A stretch of DNA of 40,705 nucleotides, from contig QCGU01000009.1 in assembly GCA_003278165.1 (NCBI GenBank), positions 1 to 40,705 on the forward strand. The letters run 5' to 3'. The position numbers and the translations under genes are program-made. Positions 15,673 through 24,992 of the stretch are shown here, one piece after another. Each line of letters starts with the position of its first letter. Positions within the stretch are counted from its first letter, which is position 1. Under the pieces are notes generated by a model. That model was not told the DNA's origin, made no database searches, and was given only the letters and a program-made list of their open reading frames with translations. This DNA comes from Pelagibacteraceae bacterium AG-390-A02 (GTDB lineage Bacteria; Pseudomonadota; Alphaproteobacteria; Pelagibacterales; Pelagibacteraceae).

Positions 15673-16467
15673 ATGTTTGAAACAAATCCATTTTCGTTAT
15701 TATCAGAAGTAGTTCCTACCGTTGTCATGCAAGGTTTTATAATTGCAATGGTGCTTTTAATTGCTTTTGGAACAATTATTCAGATGATACACCACAAAAA
15801 TTTAACTTATTTCTTTAACAATGCAAAAAAAGCAAAATTGCAAGCAACAAGAGAAGTTAGAGCTGCTGAGAAGGCAAAAATTATTGCCAAGACTACTGTT
15901 TATGACATTGGAACAACCTCAGAATTAGGTTTTGGAAAAAGAAGGTTAGCACATGTTCTTGGTATGTATGGAACTATAATCTTTTGGATTGCTTCAGCAA
16001 TGTTAGTGTTCTGTTATACAGGTGCAGATAAAACTTCTTCTACATTGTGGTCAATGTTATGGCATGTAGGTGCAATACTTACATGTATTGGTGGATTTTG
16101 GTTTTGGTTTTTTTTAAGAGTAGATGTTTCTGCCGAAGCACATCCTTGGTATAGAATTATTAAAGCTGATTTGTTTGTTCTAGCATTATTAGCATGTTCA
16201 ACTTTTGGACTAGCCTGGTCTTATACTCAATTTAATGGTCAAGTAGGTTTGTCATTCTTATTTTTTGCATTGTTTGTAGTTTCTAATTTAGTTTTATTTG
16301 GTGGAGTTTATTGGTCGAAATTTGCTCACATGTTCTATAAGCCTGGAGCAGCAATACAGAAAAATTTGGCTGAAGCAGACGGTTCTAGAGATAATTTACC
16401 ACCTCCTGCGGATGCTCCTGAGCAATTTGGCCTAGGAATAAAAAGAGAAGAGCCAAAACATTATTAA
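15673..16467 (+). CDS. aprM: AprM, membrane protein of the APS reductase system
   Basis: A 264-aa protein with five likely membrane helices (about residues 14-37, 97-118, 125-149, 168-188 and 193-215) and a 30-residue Pro/Glu-rich cytoplasmic tail. In sulfur-oxidising bacteria with the AprM-type system this protein is thought to anchor AprAB and pass electrons to the quinone pool in place of the QmoABC complex. The loop histidines near the helices (MIHHKN, HVLGMY, MLWHVG) could hold heme, which is inference. It is the first gene of the apr run, with 31 bp to aprB. Confidence 0.85.
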   Translation: MFETNPFSLLSEVVPTVVMQGFIIAMVLLIAFGTIIQMIHHKNLTYFFNNAKKAKLQATREVRAAEKAKIIAKTTVYDIGTTSELGFGKRRLAHVLGMYGTIIFWIASAMLVFCYTGADKTSSTLWSMLWHVGAILTCIGGFWFWFFLRVDVSAEAHPWYRIIKADLFVLALLACSTFGLAWSYTQFNGQVGLSFLFFALFVVSNLVLFGGVYWSKFAHMFYKPGAAIQKNLAEADGSRDNLPPPADAPEQFGLGIKREEPKHY

Positions 16468-16498
16468 TATGATAACAAAAAAGGAAAGAAAATAAATT

Positions 16499-16969
16499 AT
16501 GTCAACTTTTGTATACATGACTAGATGTGATGGATGTGGTCACTGCGTAGATATTTGTCCATCTGATATAATGCACATTGATGAAAATATTAGACGTGCC
16601 AAAAATATAGAGCCAAATTTCTGTTGGGAATGTTATTCATGTGTAAAAGCATGCCCAAATCATGCAATTGACGTAAGAGGTTATGCAGATTTTGCTCCAA
16701 TGGGACATAGCGTTAGAGTAAGACGTGAAGAAGAAAAAGGAACTATTTCTTGGAAAATTAAATTTAGAAATGGAACAACAAAAGACTTTGTTTCACCAAT
16801 AACAACAAAACCATGGGGAAAATTTATTCCTAAACTTGCAGATGGTGAAAAAATTAAACAAGGAGAATTAAATTCACAAAGATTATACACTGAACCTGAG
16901 GGACTAAATATCGATGGTGAACTTCCTGCAGTTCCAAAAGAGTCTTTTAAAAAAGGAGTATATTACTAA
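16499..16969 (+). CDS. aprB: Adenylylsulfate reductase, beta (iron-sulfur) subunit
   Basis: A 156-aa electron-transfer subunit with two [4Fe-4S] clusters. The ligands are visible: Cys10, Cys13, Cys16, Cys20, and Cys42, Cys45, Cys48, Cys52. The C-terminal tail that wraps around the alpha subunit is present to GVYY. It takes electrons from AprA as sulfite and AMP are turned into APS. Its stop codon shares a base with the ATG of aprA (TAATG), giving tight coupling of subunits made in equal amounts. Confidence 0.96.
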   Translation: MSTFVYMTRCDGCGHCVDICPSDIMHIDENIRRAKNIEPNFCWECYSCVKACPNHAIDVRGYADFAPMGHSVRVRREEEKGTISWKIKFRNGTTKDFVSPITTKPWGKFIPKLADGEKIKQGELNSQRLYTEPEGLNIDGELPAVPKESFKKGVYY

Positions 16970-18828
16970 TGGCTAAACATAAAACTCATTACGAAGACTG
17001 CGATGTATTAGTTGTTGGTGGAGGTATGGCTGGTACTGGTGCAACTTTCGAAGCGAGGCACTGGGGCAGAGATATGAAAATTGTTTGTGTTGAAAAAGCA
17101 AACATTGATAGAAGTGGGGCAGTAGCACAAGGTCTTTACGCAATTAACTGTTATATGGGTATGCAGTGGGGCGAAAATCAACCTGAAGATCATGTCAGAT
17201 ATGCACGAAATGATCTGATGGGAATGGTTAGAGAAGATTTAGGATATGACATGGCTCGTCATGTAGACTCAACTGTTCATATGTTTGATGAATGGGGTCT
17301 TCCTATGATGAAAAATGAAGAGACTGGAAGATATTTAAGAGAAGGTAAGTGGCAGATAATGATCCACGGTGAAAGTTATAAGCCAATTGTTGCAGAAGCA
17401 GCAAAAAAATCTGCAGACAAAATTTACAATAGAATAATGATTACTCATCTTTTAATGGATGAGGCTCAAGAGAATAGAGTGGGTGGAGCTGTTGGATTTA
17501 ATATGAGAACAGGTGATTTCCATGTATTTAGAGCAAAGGCTGTAATAGTTGCAGCAGGAGGAGCTTCACATATATTTAAGCCTAGAGCTGTTGGAGAAGG
17601 TATGGGAAGAACTTGGTATGCTCCTTGGAGTAATGGTTCAGCATACGCATTACCAATTGCAGCTGGTGCTAAAATGACTCAAATGGAAAATAGAATTGTA
17701 TTATGTAGATTTAAAGATGGATATGGACCTGTTGGAGCTTATTTCTTACATTTAAAAACATATACACAAAATGCAAACGGTGAAAACTACGAGAAGAAAT
17801 GGTATGACCAGACTAAAGAATTAGTAGGAGAATATATAGATCACCATCCAACACCAACCTGTTTGAGAAATCATGCTTTTATTCAAGAAACAATGGCAGG
17901 TGGCGGACCAATCCATATGGTTACTACTGAGGCTTTTCAAGATCCACATTTAGAAACTGTTGGTTGGGAAAACTTTTTAGGAATGACAGTAGGTCAAGCT
18001 GTTGTTTGGGCATCTCAAAATATTGATCCAAAATATACAAACCCTGAATTAACAACTTCAGAACCTTACGTAATGGGTTCTCATGCTACTTGTTCTGGAG
18101 CTTGGGTAAGTGGACCAGAGGACTTGTCCCCACCAGAGTACTTCTGGGGTTATAACAGAATGCTAACAATTGACGGACTATTTGGAGCCGGTGATACTGT
18201 AGGTGGAAGCGCTCACAAATTTTCTTCAGGCTCATTTACCGAAGGTAGATTAGCAGCAAAAGCAGCTGTAAAATACATTGAAGACAAAAAGGCTGAGGGC
18301 TTAAAGGTATCAGACAAACAATGTGAAGATTTTAAAGTTAAAGTTTATAAACCTTTAGAAAATTACACAGTTGCACAAAATGAGATTACCGGAGGGACTG
18401 TGTCTCCAAGCTATATTTCACCTATTCAAGGCTTACAGCGTTTACAAAGAATAATGGATGAATATGTAGGTGGAATAGCCACAAACTATATGACTAATGC
18501 CAATATGTTAAAAAGAGGATTAGAGTTATTAGCTTGGCTTGAGGAAGATCTTGAAAATGTTGGGGCTGAGGATTATCACCAGCTTATGAGAGCGTGGGAG
18601 CTTAAACATAGAGCTCTAACTTCTCAATGTGTAACAGAGCACACAATGTTTAGAGAAGAAACTAGATGGCCAGGATACTATTACAGAGGTGATCACATGA
18701 AACTTGATGATGATAATTGGCATTGCTTAACAGTTTCTAGAAGAGATCCAAAAACTGGCAAATTTAGTATGGAGAAAGTTCCTGTCTACCACATAGTGGA
18801 TGAGAACGAGAAGAAAAAAGCTTCGTAG
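16969..18828 (+). CDS. aprA: Adenylylsulfate reductase, alpha (FAD) subunit
   Basis: A 619-aa flavoprotein of the fumarate-reductase/AprA family. The FAD-binding VVGGGMAG is at 15-22, followed by VEKANIDRSGAVAQG, typical of AprA. Later segments RNHAFIQE and GAGDTVGGSAHKFSSGSF mark the active site and the second flavin contact. It catalyses the two-electron conversion between sulfite plus AMP and APS; the AprM partner and the sulfonate-cleaving genes nearby favour the sulfite-oxidising direction. No ATP sulfurylase gene is in the window, so the fate of APS is not visible here. Confidence 0.97.
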   Translation: MAKHKTHYEDCDVLVVGGGMAGTGATFEARHWGRDMKIVCVEKANIDRSGAVAQGLYAINCYMGMQWGENQPEDHVRYARNDLMGMVREDLGYDMARHVDSTVHMFDEWGLPMMKNEETGRYLREGKWQIMIHGESYKPIVAEAAKKSADKIYNRIMITHLLMDEAQENRVGGAVGFNMRTGDFHVFRAKAVIVAAGGASHIFKPRAVGEGMGRTWYAPWSNGSAYALPIAAGAKMTQMENRIVLCRFKDGYGPVGAYFLHLKTYTQNANGENYEKKWYDQTKELVGEYIDHHPTPTCLRNHAFIQETMAGGGPIHMVTTEAFQDPHLETVGWENFLGMTVGQAVVWASQNIDPKYTNPELTTSEPYVMGSHATCSGAWVSGPEDLSPPEYFWGYNRMLTIDGLFGAGDTVGGSAHKFSSGSFTEGRLAAKAAVKYIEDKKAEGLKVSDKQCEDFKVKVYKPLENYTVAQNEITGGTVSPSYISPIQGLQRLQRIMDEYVGGIATNYMTNANMLKRGLELLAWLEEDLENVGAEDYHQLMRAWELKHRALTSQCVTEHTMFREETRWPGYYYRGDHMKLDDDNWHCLTVSRRDPKTGKFSMEKVPVYHIVDENEKKKAS

Positions 18829-18849
18829 TAGACAATTTAATTAAATCAC

Positions 18850-19200
18850 ATGGATATTTTATCTAAAACAGATGATGAAATATATGAATTAGCCAAACCC
18901 ATTTGGGATAATTTGGTTAAATCATCTAATCTCAAAGATTATGGTGGGTTTACAAGAGATTTCTCAACTCAAATGCTTTTTGGTGCTAACGAGGTGGAGC
19001 TTGGTAAGCAGTGGGCTAATAACAAGCTAATTACCAATCTTGAAGAAACTTTTGAACCGTTTGGATGTCTTAGAAGAGGTGAACATATAACCGTTCTCAT
19101 AAAACAAACCAATAAAGAAATTCCAGGAGAATTTTTAGGGAGGTTAGTTTTAGGTGTTGAGGATGAAATGGTTAAAGTTTTTGGTGCTACGATCTATTAG
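18850..19200 (+). CDS. Unrecognised 116-aa protein in the apr run
   Basis: I do not recognise this family. It is a soluble, mildly acidic protein without a signal peptide or membrane helix. The N-terminal half looks helical (DDEIYELAKPIWDNL) and the second half is strand-like with FGCLRRGEHITVLIKQT and PGEFLGRLVLGVEDE, a layout that could be an NTF2-like or small alpha-beta fold, which is a guess. It begins 21 bases after aprA on the same strand and precedes the TauE exporter, so it is probably co-transcribed and linked to sulfite handling. Only one cysteine (FGCL) is present. Confidence 0.85.
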   Translation: MDILSKTDDEIYELAKPIWDNLVKSSNLKDYGGFTRDFSTQMLFGANEVELGKQWANNKLITNLEETFEPFGCLRRGEHITVLIKQTNKEIPGEFLGRLVLGVEDEMVKVFGATIY

Positions 19201-19253
19201 AAAAAATTTATCTAATTATAAAATATTATTTGACAAATAAATCTCTGGGTGTA

Positions 19254-19400
19254 ATGACGCACTTAATGCAGATTTCTAACGTAAAAATTTTCAATAAACT
19301 AATAAGCTTAAAAGTTTCTTTTGTGAAAACAGGTCTATTTTTAAGTCTAGCTGCTTATTGGGGAGTTATTATAGTTGGAACTTTTATTACTTTTAACTAA
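19254..19400 (+). CDS. 48-aa single-helix membrane protein between aprA and tauE
   Basis: A short frame fills most of a 229-bp gap. It begins MTHLMQISNV, has a Lys-rich stretch (KIFNKLISLK) and one hydrophobic helix at about residues 27-46 ending GTFITFN, so it would sit with its N-terminus in the cytoplasm. A second in-frame ATG at 19266 is an alternative start. Only a weak GGGTG precedes the first ATG. The sequence is not similar to known small proteins I can name. The remaining parts of the gap hold a perfect TTGACA at 19230 without a convincing -10. Confidence 0.5.
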   Translation: MTHLMQISNVKIFNKLISLKVSFVKTGLFLSLAAYWGVIIVGTFITFN

Positions 19401-19429
19401 GTTGTTTTAAAACAATTTATTTTTTTTAA

Positions 19430-20509
19430 ATGGATGTATTTTTACCCATCGCTCAAGTTTTTGTTAATCCAATAGAAATTCTTCTATTAAGTGCAATCGT
19501 TGGCGTCCTCTCTGGTTTGTTTGGAGTAGGAGGTGGTTTTTTAATGACACCTTTTTTAATTTTTTTAGGAATTCCACCTGCTTACGCAGTTGCAAATGAA
19601 GCAAACAATATCTTGGCCACTTCAGTTTCTGGTTCAACAACGCATTATTTGAAAAACACATTAGATTATAAAATGGGTTTAATGATTGTTGTGGGAGGTG
19701 TCATAGGTACTTCATTGGGAATTTTTACCTTTTCTTATTTTAAAGATATTGGAAAAATAGATACGGTAATCTCTTTAGCTTATATGTATATTTTAGCTAT
19801 TATTGGGTCTTTAATGTTAGTCGAAAGTCTTGGAGAAATAGATAAAGCAAAAAGAAACGTTTTGGATAAAAAAAAATTACATGTTCATTATTGGATCCAT
19901 GGACTTCCTTTAAGAATGAGATTTCCAAAATCAAAATTATATGAAAGTATTTTTACCCCAATAATTATTGGATTAGTAGTTGGTTTCATTGCTGCAATAA
20001 TGGGAATAGGAGGAGCATTTATATTAGTACCAGCAATGATTTATATAATTAAGATGCCAACTAAACTTGTTCCAGGAACATCATTATTTGTTACAATTTT
20101 TGTGAGTGTAATTGTTACTTTTCTACATTCATTTAATTATGGTTCGATTGATTTACTTTTAGTGTTTCTACTTGTTATTGGATCTATAATTGGAGTACAA
20201 ATCGGACAAAAATTAGGAGAAAAAATTGATAGTTCTGGATTGAGAGCGTTAATGGCTGTTTTAATTTTAGCTGTTGGGATTGCAATTGCTTATGACTCAT
20301 TTTTTGCAGATCACAATACAAATGGAACAGTCACTTCAACAATTCCTGATTTAAATTTCTTCTCACAATTTATTTTAGATTTTTCAAATGAGATGCCATT
20401 CTTTTACGGCTTATTTTCAATTATGTTTGCAATATTTTTAGGTGTAGCTGCTGCTTTTATAAGAAGATTTATTTCAAAGTTTAGAAAACAAATGTTAATG
20501 AAATCTTAA
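19430..20509 (+). CDS. tauE: TauE/SafE-family sulfite (anion) exporter
   Basis: A 359-aa inner-membrane protein with the two inverted repeats of the TauE/SafE (DUF81) family: GLFGVGGGFLMTP near residue 30 and IMGIGGAFILVP near 190, each at the start of a bundle of helices. Family members beside xsc or suyAB export the sulfite or sulfoacetate made in sulfonate breakdown, which fits this location. A long loop (about 130-165) with HVHYWIHGLP separates the halves. The stop shares TTAA with the stop of the convergent YeiH gene. Confidence 0.88.
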   Translation: MDVFLPIAQVFVNPIEILLLSAIVGVLSGLFGVGGGFLMTPFLIFLGIPPAYAVANEANNILATSVSGSTTHYLKNTLDYKMGLMIVVGGVIGTSLGIFTFSYFKDIGKIDTVISLAYMYILAIIGSLMLVESLGEIDKAKRNVLDKKKLHVHYWIHGLPLRMRFPKSKLYESIFTPIIIGLVVGFIAAIMGIGGAFILVPAMIYIIKMPTKLVPGTSLFVTIFVSVIVTFLHSFNYGSIDLLLVFLLVIGSIIGVQIGQKLGEKIDSSGLRALMAVLILAVGIAIAYDSFFADHNTNGTVTSTIPDLNFFSQFILDFSNEMPFFYGLFSIMFAIFLGVAAAFIRRFISKFRKQMLMKS

Positions 20510-21579
20510 TTAAACAAGTAAAGGTATAATTCAATCGTACTTAAACAAACAATTCCAACTGTAGCCATTCCAACAAATCCAACCACAAAAGGTTTGTATC
20601 CCATATTTTTTATATCTCTTAAATTTGTAGACATACCAATTGCTGCCATTGCCATTGTGAGAAATATTTTTGATAAAGATTTAATACCGTCAACAGTACT
20701 AAGCCAAAGTTCACTATTGTTTGAAATAAACAGTTGATCACCAACATTTCGAATAATAATCATTGCAACAAAACCTAGTACAAAATAGGGAAAAATATCA
20801 ATAATTGAGTATTTTTTTTCTTTAGATTGGCCTCTGTTATAAAGATACGCAAACAAGGGTATCATAATAATCAAAAAAGTATTTCTTATTAGTTTAGTAA
20901 CTGTTGCAATATTTAATGTTTCTGGGCTGTTGAATTGCTGATCGTAGATTAATCCAGCAGCTGCTACTTGAGCAGTTTCATGGATAGAAGTACCCAAAAA
21001 CAAACCAATTAAAAGTGGCTCACCATCAAAATAAAAATTTGCAAAATATGGATAAATCAACATTGAAAGAATTCCAAATAAAGTGATGTTTGCAATTGCA
21101 TAAGATATCTCATTTTTTTTGGCACCAATAACAGGAGCAGTTGCCATGATGGCTGTTGTTCCACATACAGTACTTCCTATAGAAATTAGATAGGCCATAT
21201 TTCTAGGAATTTTTAATTTATTGATTAAAAGTTTAATGACTATTAATACACTTACTATACAAATTACTATTAAAGGAATAGCAATTGCTCCAAATTCAAG
21301 AAACTCAAAAGGTTTTAATTGAATACCTAAGCAAATTATTCCAAGTTTTAAAATATTTTTTTGGGTAAAATCTAAACCTCTTAAAAAACTTTCTCTTATT
21401 TTAAAAATATTTCCAAAGAACATTCCCAAAAGGATTGCTATCATTGCAGTTGATATAGGACTTTTTTCATATCCTAATAACTCGATACCTATAATATTAT
21501 TAAATCCTTGCGATAGTGTGTAAAGTACAAACGCTAGTATAATACCAGGTAAAAGTACCAGGTACCTATTTTTAAACAT
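20506..21579 (-). CDS. YeiH-family membrane protein (putative sulfate/anion exporter)
   Basis: A 357-aa protein with about 10 membrane helices of the YeiH/UPF0324 family, often named putative sulfate exporter. Landmarks are the ILLGMFFGN segment near residue 50, the GSTVCGTTAIMATAPVIGAKKNE region and GTSIHETAQVAAAG. Transport has not been proven for the family. It follows suyB by 17 bases on the same strand, so it is probably the exit route for sulfite or sulfate made by sulfolactate cleavage, parallel to the TauE protein opposite. Confidence 0.85.
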   Translation of the reverse strand: MFKNRYLVLLPGIILAFVLYTLSQGFNNIIGIELLGYEKSPISTAMIAILLGMFFGNIFKIRESFLRGLDFTQKNILKLGIICLGIQLKPFEFLEFGAIAIPLIVICIVSVLIVIKLLINKLKIPRNMAYLISIGSTVCGTTAIMATAPVIGAKKNEISYAIANITLFGILSMLIYPYFANFYFDGEPLLIGLFLGTSIHETAQVAAAGLIYDQQFNSPETLNIATVTKLIRNTFLIIMIPLFAYLYNRGQSKEKKYSIIDIFPYFVLGFVAMIIIRNVGDQLFISNNSELWLSTVDGIKSLSKIFLTMAMAAIGMSTNLRDIKNMGYKPFVVGFVGMATVGIVCLSTIELYLYLFN

Positions 21580-21596
21580 AAACTTGGGTTTTTTAA

Positions 21597-22763
21597 TTAA
21601 GCACTTCTGTAAAGTTTAGTCATTACAAATTCTCTATGACCTAAAGCTTCAGCACAAGTTAACCTTCCATTAGCTGTTCTAATAGTTGCTTTAATTAGTT
21701 CATCACCAGCTTGATCCAAATTCATTTCTCTAGAAAGAATTTTAGATACATCACAGTCGATATGTTCTCTCATGCTGACTGCTGTTAATGGATTAGCTGT
21801 TAATTTAACAACTGGTTCAATTGGGTTTCCAATAATATTTCCTTGTCCTGTTGGGAACAAGTGAATATTAAAACCACCAGCAGCTTGTAAAGTTACACAT
21901 TCTGCAGCAGCTGATGATGTATCCATGAAATATAATCCTGGACCTTTTTGCGGTTCTTCAGCAGGTGTCAAGACATCTACAAATTGTCTTGATCCAATTT
22001 TTTGGAAATTACCAAATGCTTTTTCTTCAATTGTGGTAAGTCCTCCAGCTATATTACCTGCGGTAGGTTGACTTTCTGATAAATCATCTGTCGCTTCCTT
22101 TAAAATGAAATCGTTATATTCATTCCAAGTTTTTTTAAATTTTTCTTGCGCTTCTGGAGTTTTACCTCTTTTTTCACAAACAGTTTCAGCACCTGTAAGC
22201 TCTGAAGTTTCACCAAAACATAAATGAACTCCTAATGGTTCAAGTTTGTCCATTAAATTTCCAACTGTTGGATTAGATGCAAGACCAGAAGTGGTATCAG
22301 ACTCTCCACATTTTACAGAAATCCAAAGATCACTTATTGGACATTCTTCTCTTTGTTTTTCTGATGCCCACATTGAAAATTCTTGGGCTTTTTTTGAAGC
22401 CTTCATGATTGTCTCAATATCACCAGCACCTTCAATACTAAAACCTTCTACAGGTTTTCCTGTTTTTGCTACTTCATCAACAATTCTTTTTGTCCATTTA
22501 GGTTCGATACCAATAATTATAGCAGCAGCAACATTTGGGTTTTTTGCTGTACCTATCATTGTTCTAAAATGTAACTCTAAATCAGCACCAAACTGCAATC
22601 TTCCATATGAGTGAGGTAATGCAATAGTACCTTTAATGTTGTTTGCAACTGCTTCTGCACAAGCATTTGAAATATCATCTACTGGTAAAATAATTACATG
22701 ATTTCTTGTTCCAGCTCTGCCATTTTCTCTTTTATAACCTAAAAAACTTTTTGGGATTTCCAT
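21597..22763 (-). CDS. suyB: Sulfolactate sulfo-lyase, large subunit (SuyB)
   Basis: A 388-aa protein of the UxaA/altronate dehydratase large-domain family. The start is [13 protein letters not shown] (9-21), then [20 protein letters not shown], and the late [12 protein letters not shown] segment, all usual for SuyB. Together with SuyA it splits (R)-sulfolactate to pyruvate and sulfite. A longer frame begins at 22811 inside suyA, but the ATG at 22763, four bases after the suyA stop, gives the normal N-terminus. Altronate or galactarate dehydratase is the alternative call; the sulfur neighbours decide it. Confidence 0.88.
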   Translation of the reverse strand: MEIPKSFLGYKRENGRAGTRNHVIILPVDDISNACAEAVANNIKGTIALPHSYGRLQFGADLELHFRTMIGTAKNPNVAAAIIIGIEPKWTKRIVDEVAKTGKPVEGFSIEGAGDIETIMKASKKAQEFSMWASEKQREECPISDLWISVKCGESDTTSGLASNPTVGNLMDKLEPLGVHLCFGETSELTGAETVCEKRGKTPEAQEKFKKTWNEYNDFILKEATDDLSESQPTAGNIAGGLTTIEEKAFGNFQKIGSRQFVDVLTPAEEPQKGPGLYFMDTSSAAAECVTLQAAGGFNIHLFPTGQGNIIGNPIEPVVKLTANPLTAVSMREHIDCDVSKILSREMNLDQAGDELIKATIRTANGRLTCAEALGHREFVMTKLYRSA

Positions 22764-22767
22764 AATA

Positions 22768-23052
22768 CTACCACTTCTTTGTTTTAACGTTGTGAACGTG
22801 AACATGTTCACCTTTTTTAATTGATTTGACTACTTTACCAATATCGTGACCATATTTAATAATAGTGTCACCTTCATTTAAATCGCTCATTGCAATTTTA
22901 TGTCCTAGAGGGATTTCGTCTTCAGATTTAATGTTAACTGTCTTGTCATTTTCCATGATCCAGCAAGAGCAGTCCTGTTTTGGAGTGATTTTTTCAATAA
23001 CAACTACTCCTACGTTGTCTTTTTCGTCGTGTATAATGATATCTGTAGCCAT
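22768..23052 (-). CDS. suyA: Sulfolactate sulfo-lyase, small subunit (SuyA)
   Basis: A 94-aa SAF-domain protein, the small partner of SuyB. Its landmarks are GHKIAMSD (50-57) and IKYGHDIG (65-72), the UxaA small-domain pattern, with a His-rich end (HVHVHNV). The two subunits are separate genes, as is usual in SuyAB. It is the first gene of the suyA-suyB-yeiH minus-strand run and is divergent from xsc across a 116-bp region with paired promoter elements. Confidence 0.88.
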   Translation of the reverse strand: MATDIIIHDEKDNVGVVVIEKITPKQDCSCWIMENDKTVNIKSEDEIPLGHKIAMSDLNEGDTIIKYGHDIGKVVKSIKKGEHVHVHNVKTKKW

Positions 23053-23090
23053 AATATTGTGTCGAATTGTTTGTTTGAAATTTAGAAAAT

Positions 23091-23118
23091 CTTATATATT
23101 AATCGCAAAAATTGACAA
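23091..23118 (-). promoter_or_regulatory. Candidate suyA promoter
   Basis: Read on the minus strand, TTGTCA (23118-23113) and TATAAG (23096-23091) are 16 bases apart, a fair sigma-70 match. The start would fall near 23084, about 30 bases before the suyA ATG. Its -35 overlaps that of the opposite promoter. Confidence 0.4.
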
Positions 23119-23141
23119 ACGAATTTTATAAATTCTTAATT
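23112..23141 (+). promoter_or_regulatory. Candidate xsc promoter with palindromic operator-like site
   Basis: A perfect TTGACA (23112-23117) is followed 18 bases later by TTAATT (23136-23141). The spacer contains the palindrome GAATTT-TAT-AAATTC (23121-23135), placed where a dimeric regulator would block or help polymerase. GAGAGG before the xsc ATG is the ribosome-binding site. Confidence 0.4.
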
Positions 23142-23168
23142 ATTATACTTTAGAGAGGTTCTAGTCTT

Positions 23169-24953
23169 ATGACAAAAATGACAACAGAGGAAGCTTTTGT
23201 AAAAGTTTTACAAATGCATGGTATTGAGCACGCTTTTGGAATTATTGGTTCTGCTTTTATGCCAATATCAGATATTTTTCCTGATGCAGGAATTACTTTT
23301 TGGGATGTAGCCCATGAAACAAATGGTGGTTTAATTGCTGATGGTTACACAAGAGCTACAGGTAAAATGTCTATGGTCATTGCACAAAATGGACCAGGAA
23401 TAACAGGACTAGTAACTCCCATTAAAACTGCATACTGGAATCATACCCCTCTATTATTGGTAACACCACAAGCTGCAAATAAAACTATGGGTCAAGGTGG
23501 TTTTCAGGAAGTAGAACAAATGAATCTTTTTAAAGACATGGTTTGTTATCAAGAAGAAGTAAGAGACCCCTCAAGAATGGCAGAAGTTCTAAATAGAGTA
23601 ATTGAAAAAGCTATAAGAGGTTCTGCACCTGCGCAAATAAATGTTCCTAGAGATTATTGGTGCCAGGTTATTGATATTGATTTACCACCAATTGTTAGAC
23701 TAGAAAGACAAGGTGGAGGTAACGATGCTGTTTCTAAAGCTGCTGATTTATTATCTAATGCAAAATTTCCAGTAATACTTTCTGGAGCTGGAGTTGTAAT
23801 TGGTGGAGCTATAGATGCAACTAAAAACCTTGCTGAAAAATTAGATGCTCCAGTATGTTCTGGGTATCAACATAACGATAGTTTTCCAGGAAGTCATCCT
23901 CTAGCAGTAGGACCTTTGGGTTATAATGGTTCTAAAGCTGCGATGGAATTAATTTCAAAAGCCGATGTTGTTTTAGCACTAGGTACGAGATTAAATCCAT
24001 TTTCAACTTTACCAGGATATGGAATTGACTATTGGCCGAAAAATGCAAATATAATTCAAGTAGATATTAATCCAGATAGAATTGGTTTAACAAAAAAAGT
24101 AACAGTTGGAATAAGTGGCGATGCAAAATTAGTTGCAGAGCAAATTTTAGAAAAATTATCTTCAAATGCTGGAGATACAGATAGACAAGCTAGAAAAGAT
24201 TTAATTCATCAAACAAAATCTGCATGGTTACAAAAACTTTCAAGCTTAGATCATGAAGATGATGATGAAGGTACTGTTTGGAATAAAGAAGCAAGAGAAA
24301 GAGATGCAGATAGAATGTCACCAAGACAAGCTTGGAGAGCAATTCAATCTGGTATGCCTGAGGATGTAATCATATCTAGTGATATTGGAAATAACTGCGC
24401 AATTGGAAATGCTTATCCTACTTTTGAAAAACCAAGAAAATATTTAGCACCAGGTTTGTTTGGACCTTGTGGTTATGGATTTCCATCTATACTAGGTGCA
24501 AAAATTGGTTGTCCAGATACTCCAGTAATTGGTTTTGCAGGAGATGGAGCTTTTGGAATTAGTATGAATGAAATGAGTTCATGTGCTAGAGAAGAATGGC
24601 CAGCAATTACAATGGTAATTTTCAGAAATTATCAATGGGGTGCAGAAAAAAGAAATACTACTCTATGGTTTGATAATAATTTTGTTGGAACTGAGTTAGA
24701 CCCTGAATTAAGTTACGCCAAAGTTGCTGATGCATGTGGTTTAAAAGGTGTAACGGTTAGAACTATGGAAGAAACAACAAATGCGATCAAGCAATCTTGC
24801 GAAGACCAAAAGAAAGGAATTACAACATTTATAGAGGTAATTCTAAATCAAGAGCTTGGAGAACCATTTAGAAGAGATGCGATGAAGAAACCAGTAAGAG
24901 TTGCTGGTATCAACAAAGCAGACATGAAGAAACAACCTTCATTAAACTCTTAA
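23169..24953 (+). CDS. xsc: Sulfoacetaldehyde acetyltransferase
   Basis: A 594-aa thiamine-diphosphate enzyme that converts sulfoacetaldehyde and phosphate to acetyl phosphate and sulfite. The start MTTEEAFVKVLQMHGIEHAF and the QAANKTMGQGGFQEVEQM block near 101-118 are characteristic of Xsc. The cofactor glutamate is Glu50 in HETNGG and the ThDP-magnesium motif runs from GDG (458-460) to Asn487. Length is normal. It is the key enzyme for taurine, isethionate and other C2 sulfonates. The DAO-type oxidoreductase follows by 39 bases on the same strand. Confidence 0.97.
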   Translation: MTKMTTEEAFVKVLQMHGIEHAFGIIGSAFMPISDIFPDAGITFWDVAHETNGGLIADGYTRATGKMSMVIAQNGPGITGLVTPIKTAYWNHTPLLLVTPQAANKTMGQGGFQEVEQMNLFKDMVCYQEEVRDPSRMAEVLNRVIEKAIRGSAPAQINVPRDYWCQVIDIDLPPIVRLERQGGGNDAVSKAADLLSNAKFPVILSGAGVVIGGAIDATKNLAEKLDAPVCSGYQHNDSFPGSHPLAVGPLGYNGSKAAMELISKADVVLALGTRLNPFSTLPGYGIDYWPKNANIIQVDINPDRIGLTKKVTVGISGDAKLVAEQILEKLSSNAGDTDRQARKDLIHQTKSAWLQKLSSLDHEDDDEGTVWNKEARERDADRMSPRQAWRAIQSGMPEDVIISSDIGNNCAIGNAYPTFEKPRKYLAPGLFGPCGYGFPSILGAKIGCPDTPVIGFAGDGAFGISMNEMSSCAREEWPAITMVIFRNYQWGAEKRNTTLWFDNNFVGTELDPELSYAKVADACGLKGVTVRTMEETTNAIKQSCEDQKKGITTFIEVILNQELGEPFRRDAMKKPVRVAGINKADMKKQPSLNS

Positions 24954-24992
24954 AATCTTTTAAAAATTTATCAATTATCGTAAAGTCACTTC

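Noticed and set aside
19230..19257. Promoter with a perfect TTGACA before the 48-aa gene
   Set aside because: No acceptable -10 hexamer at 15-18 bases; the best (TAATGA) matches poorly.
22763..22811. Longer start for SuyB at 22811
   Set aside because: It would overlap suyA by 44 bp and add 16 residues not seen in the family; the ATG after the suyA stop fits better.
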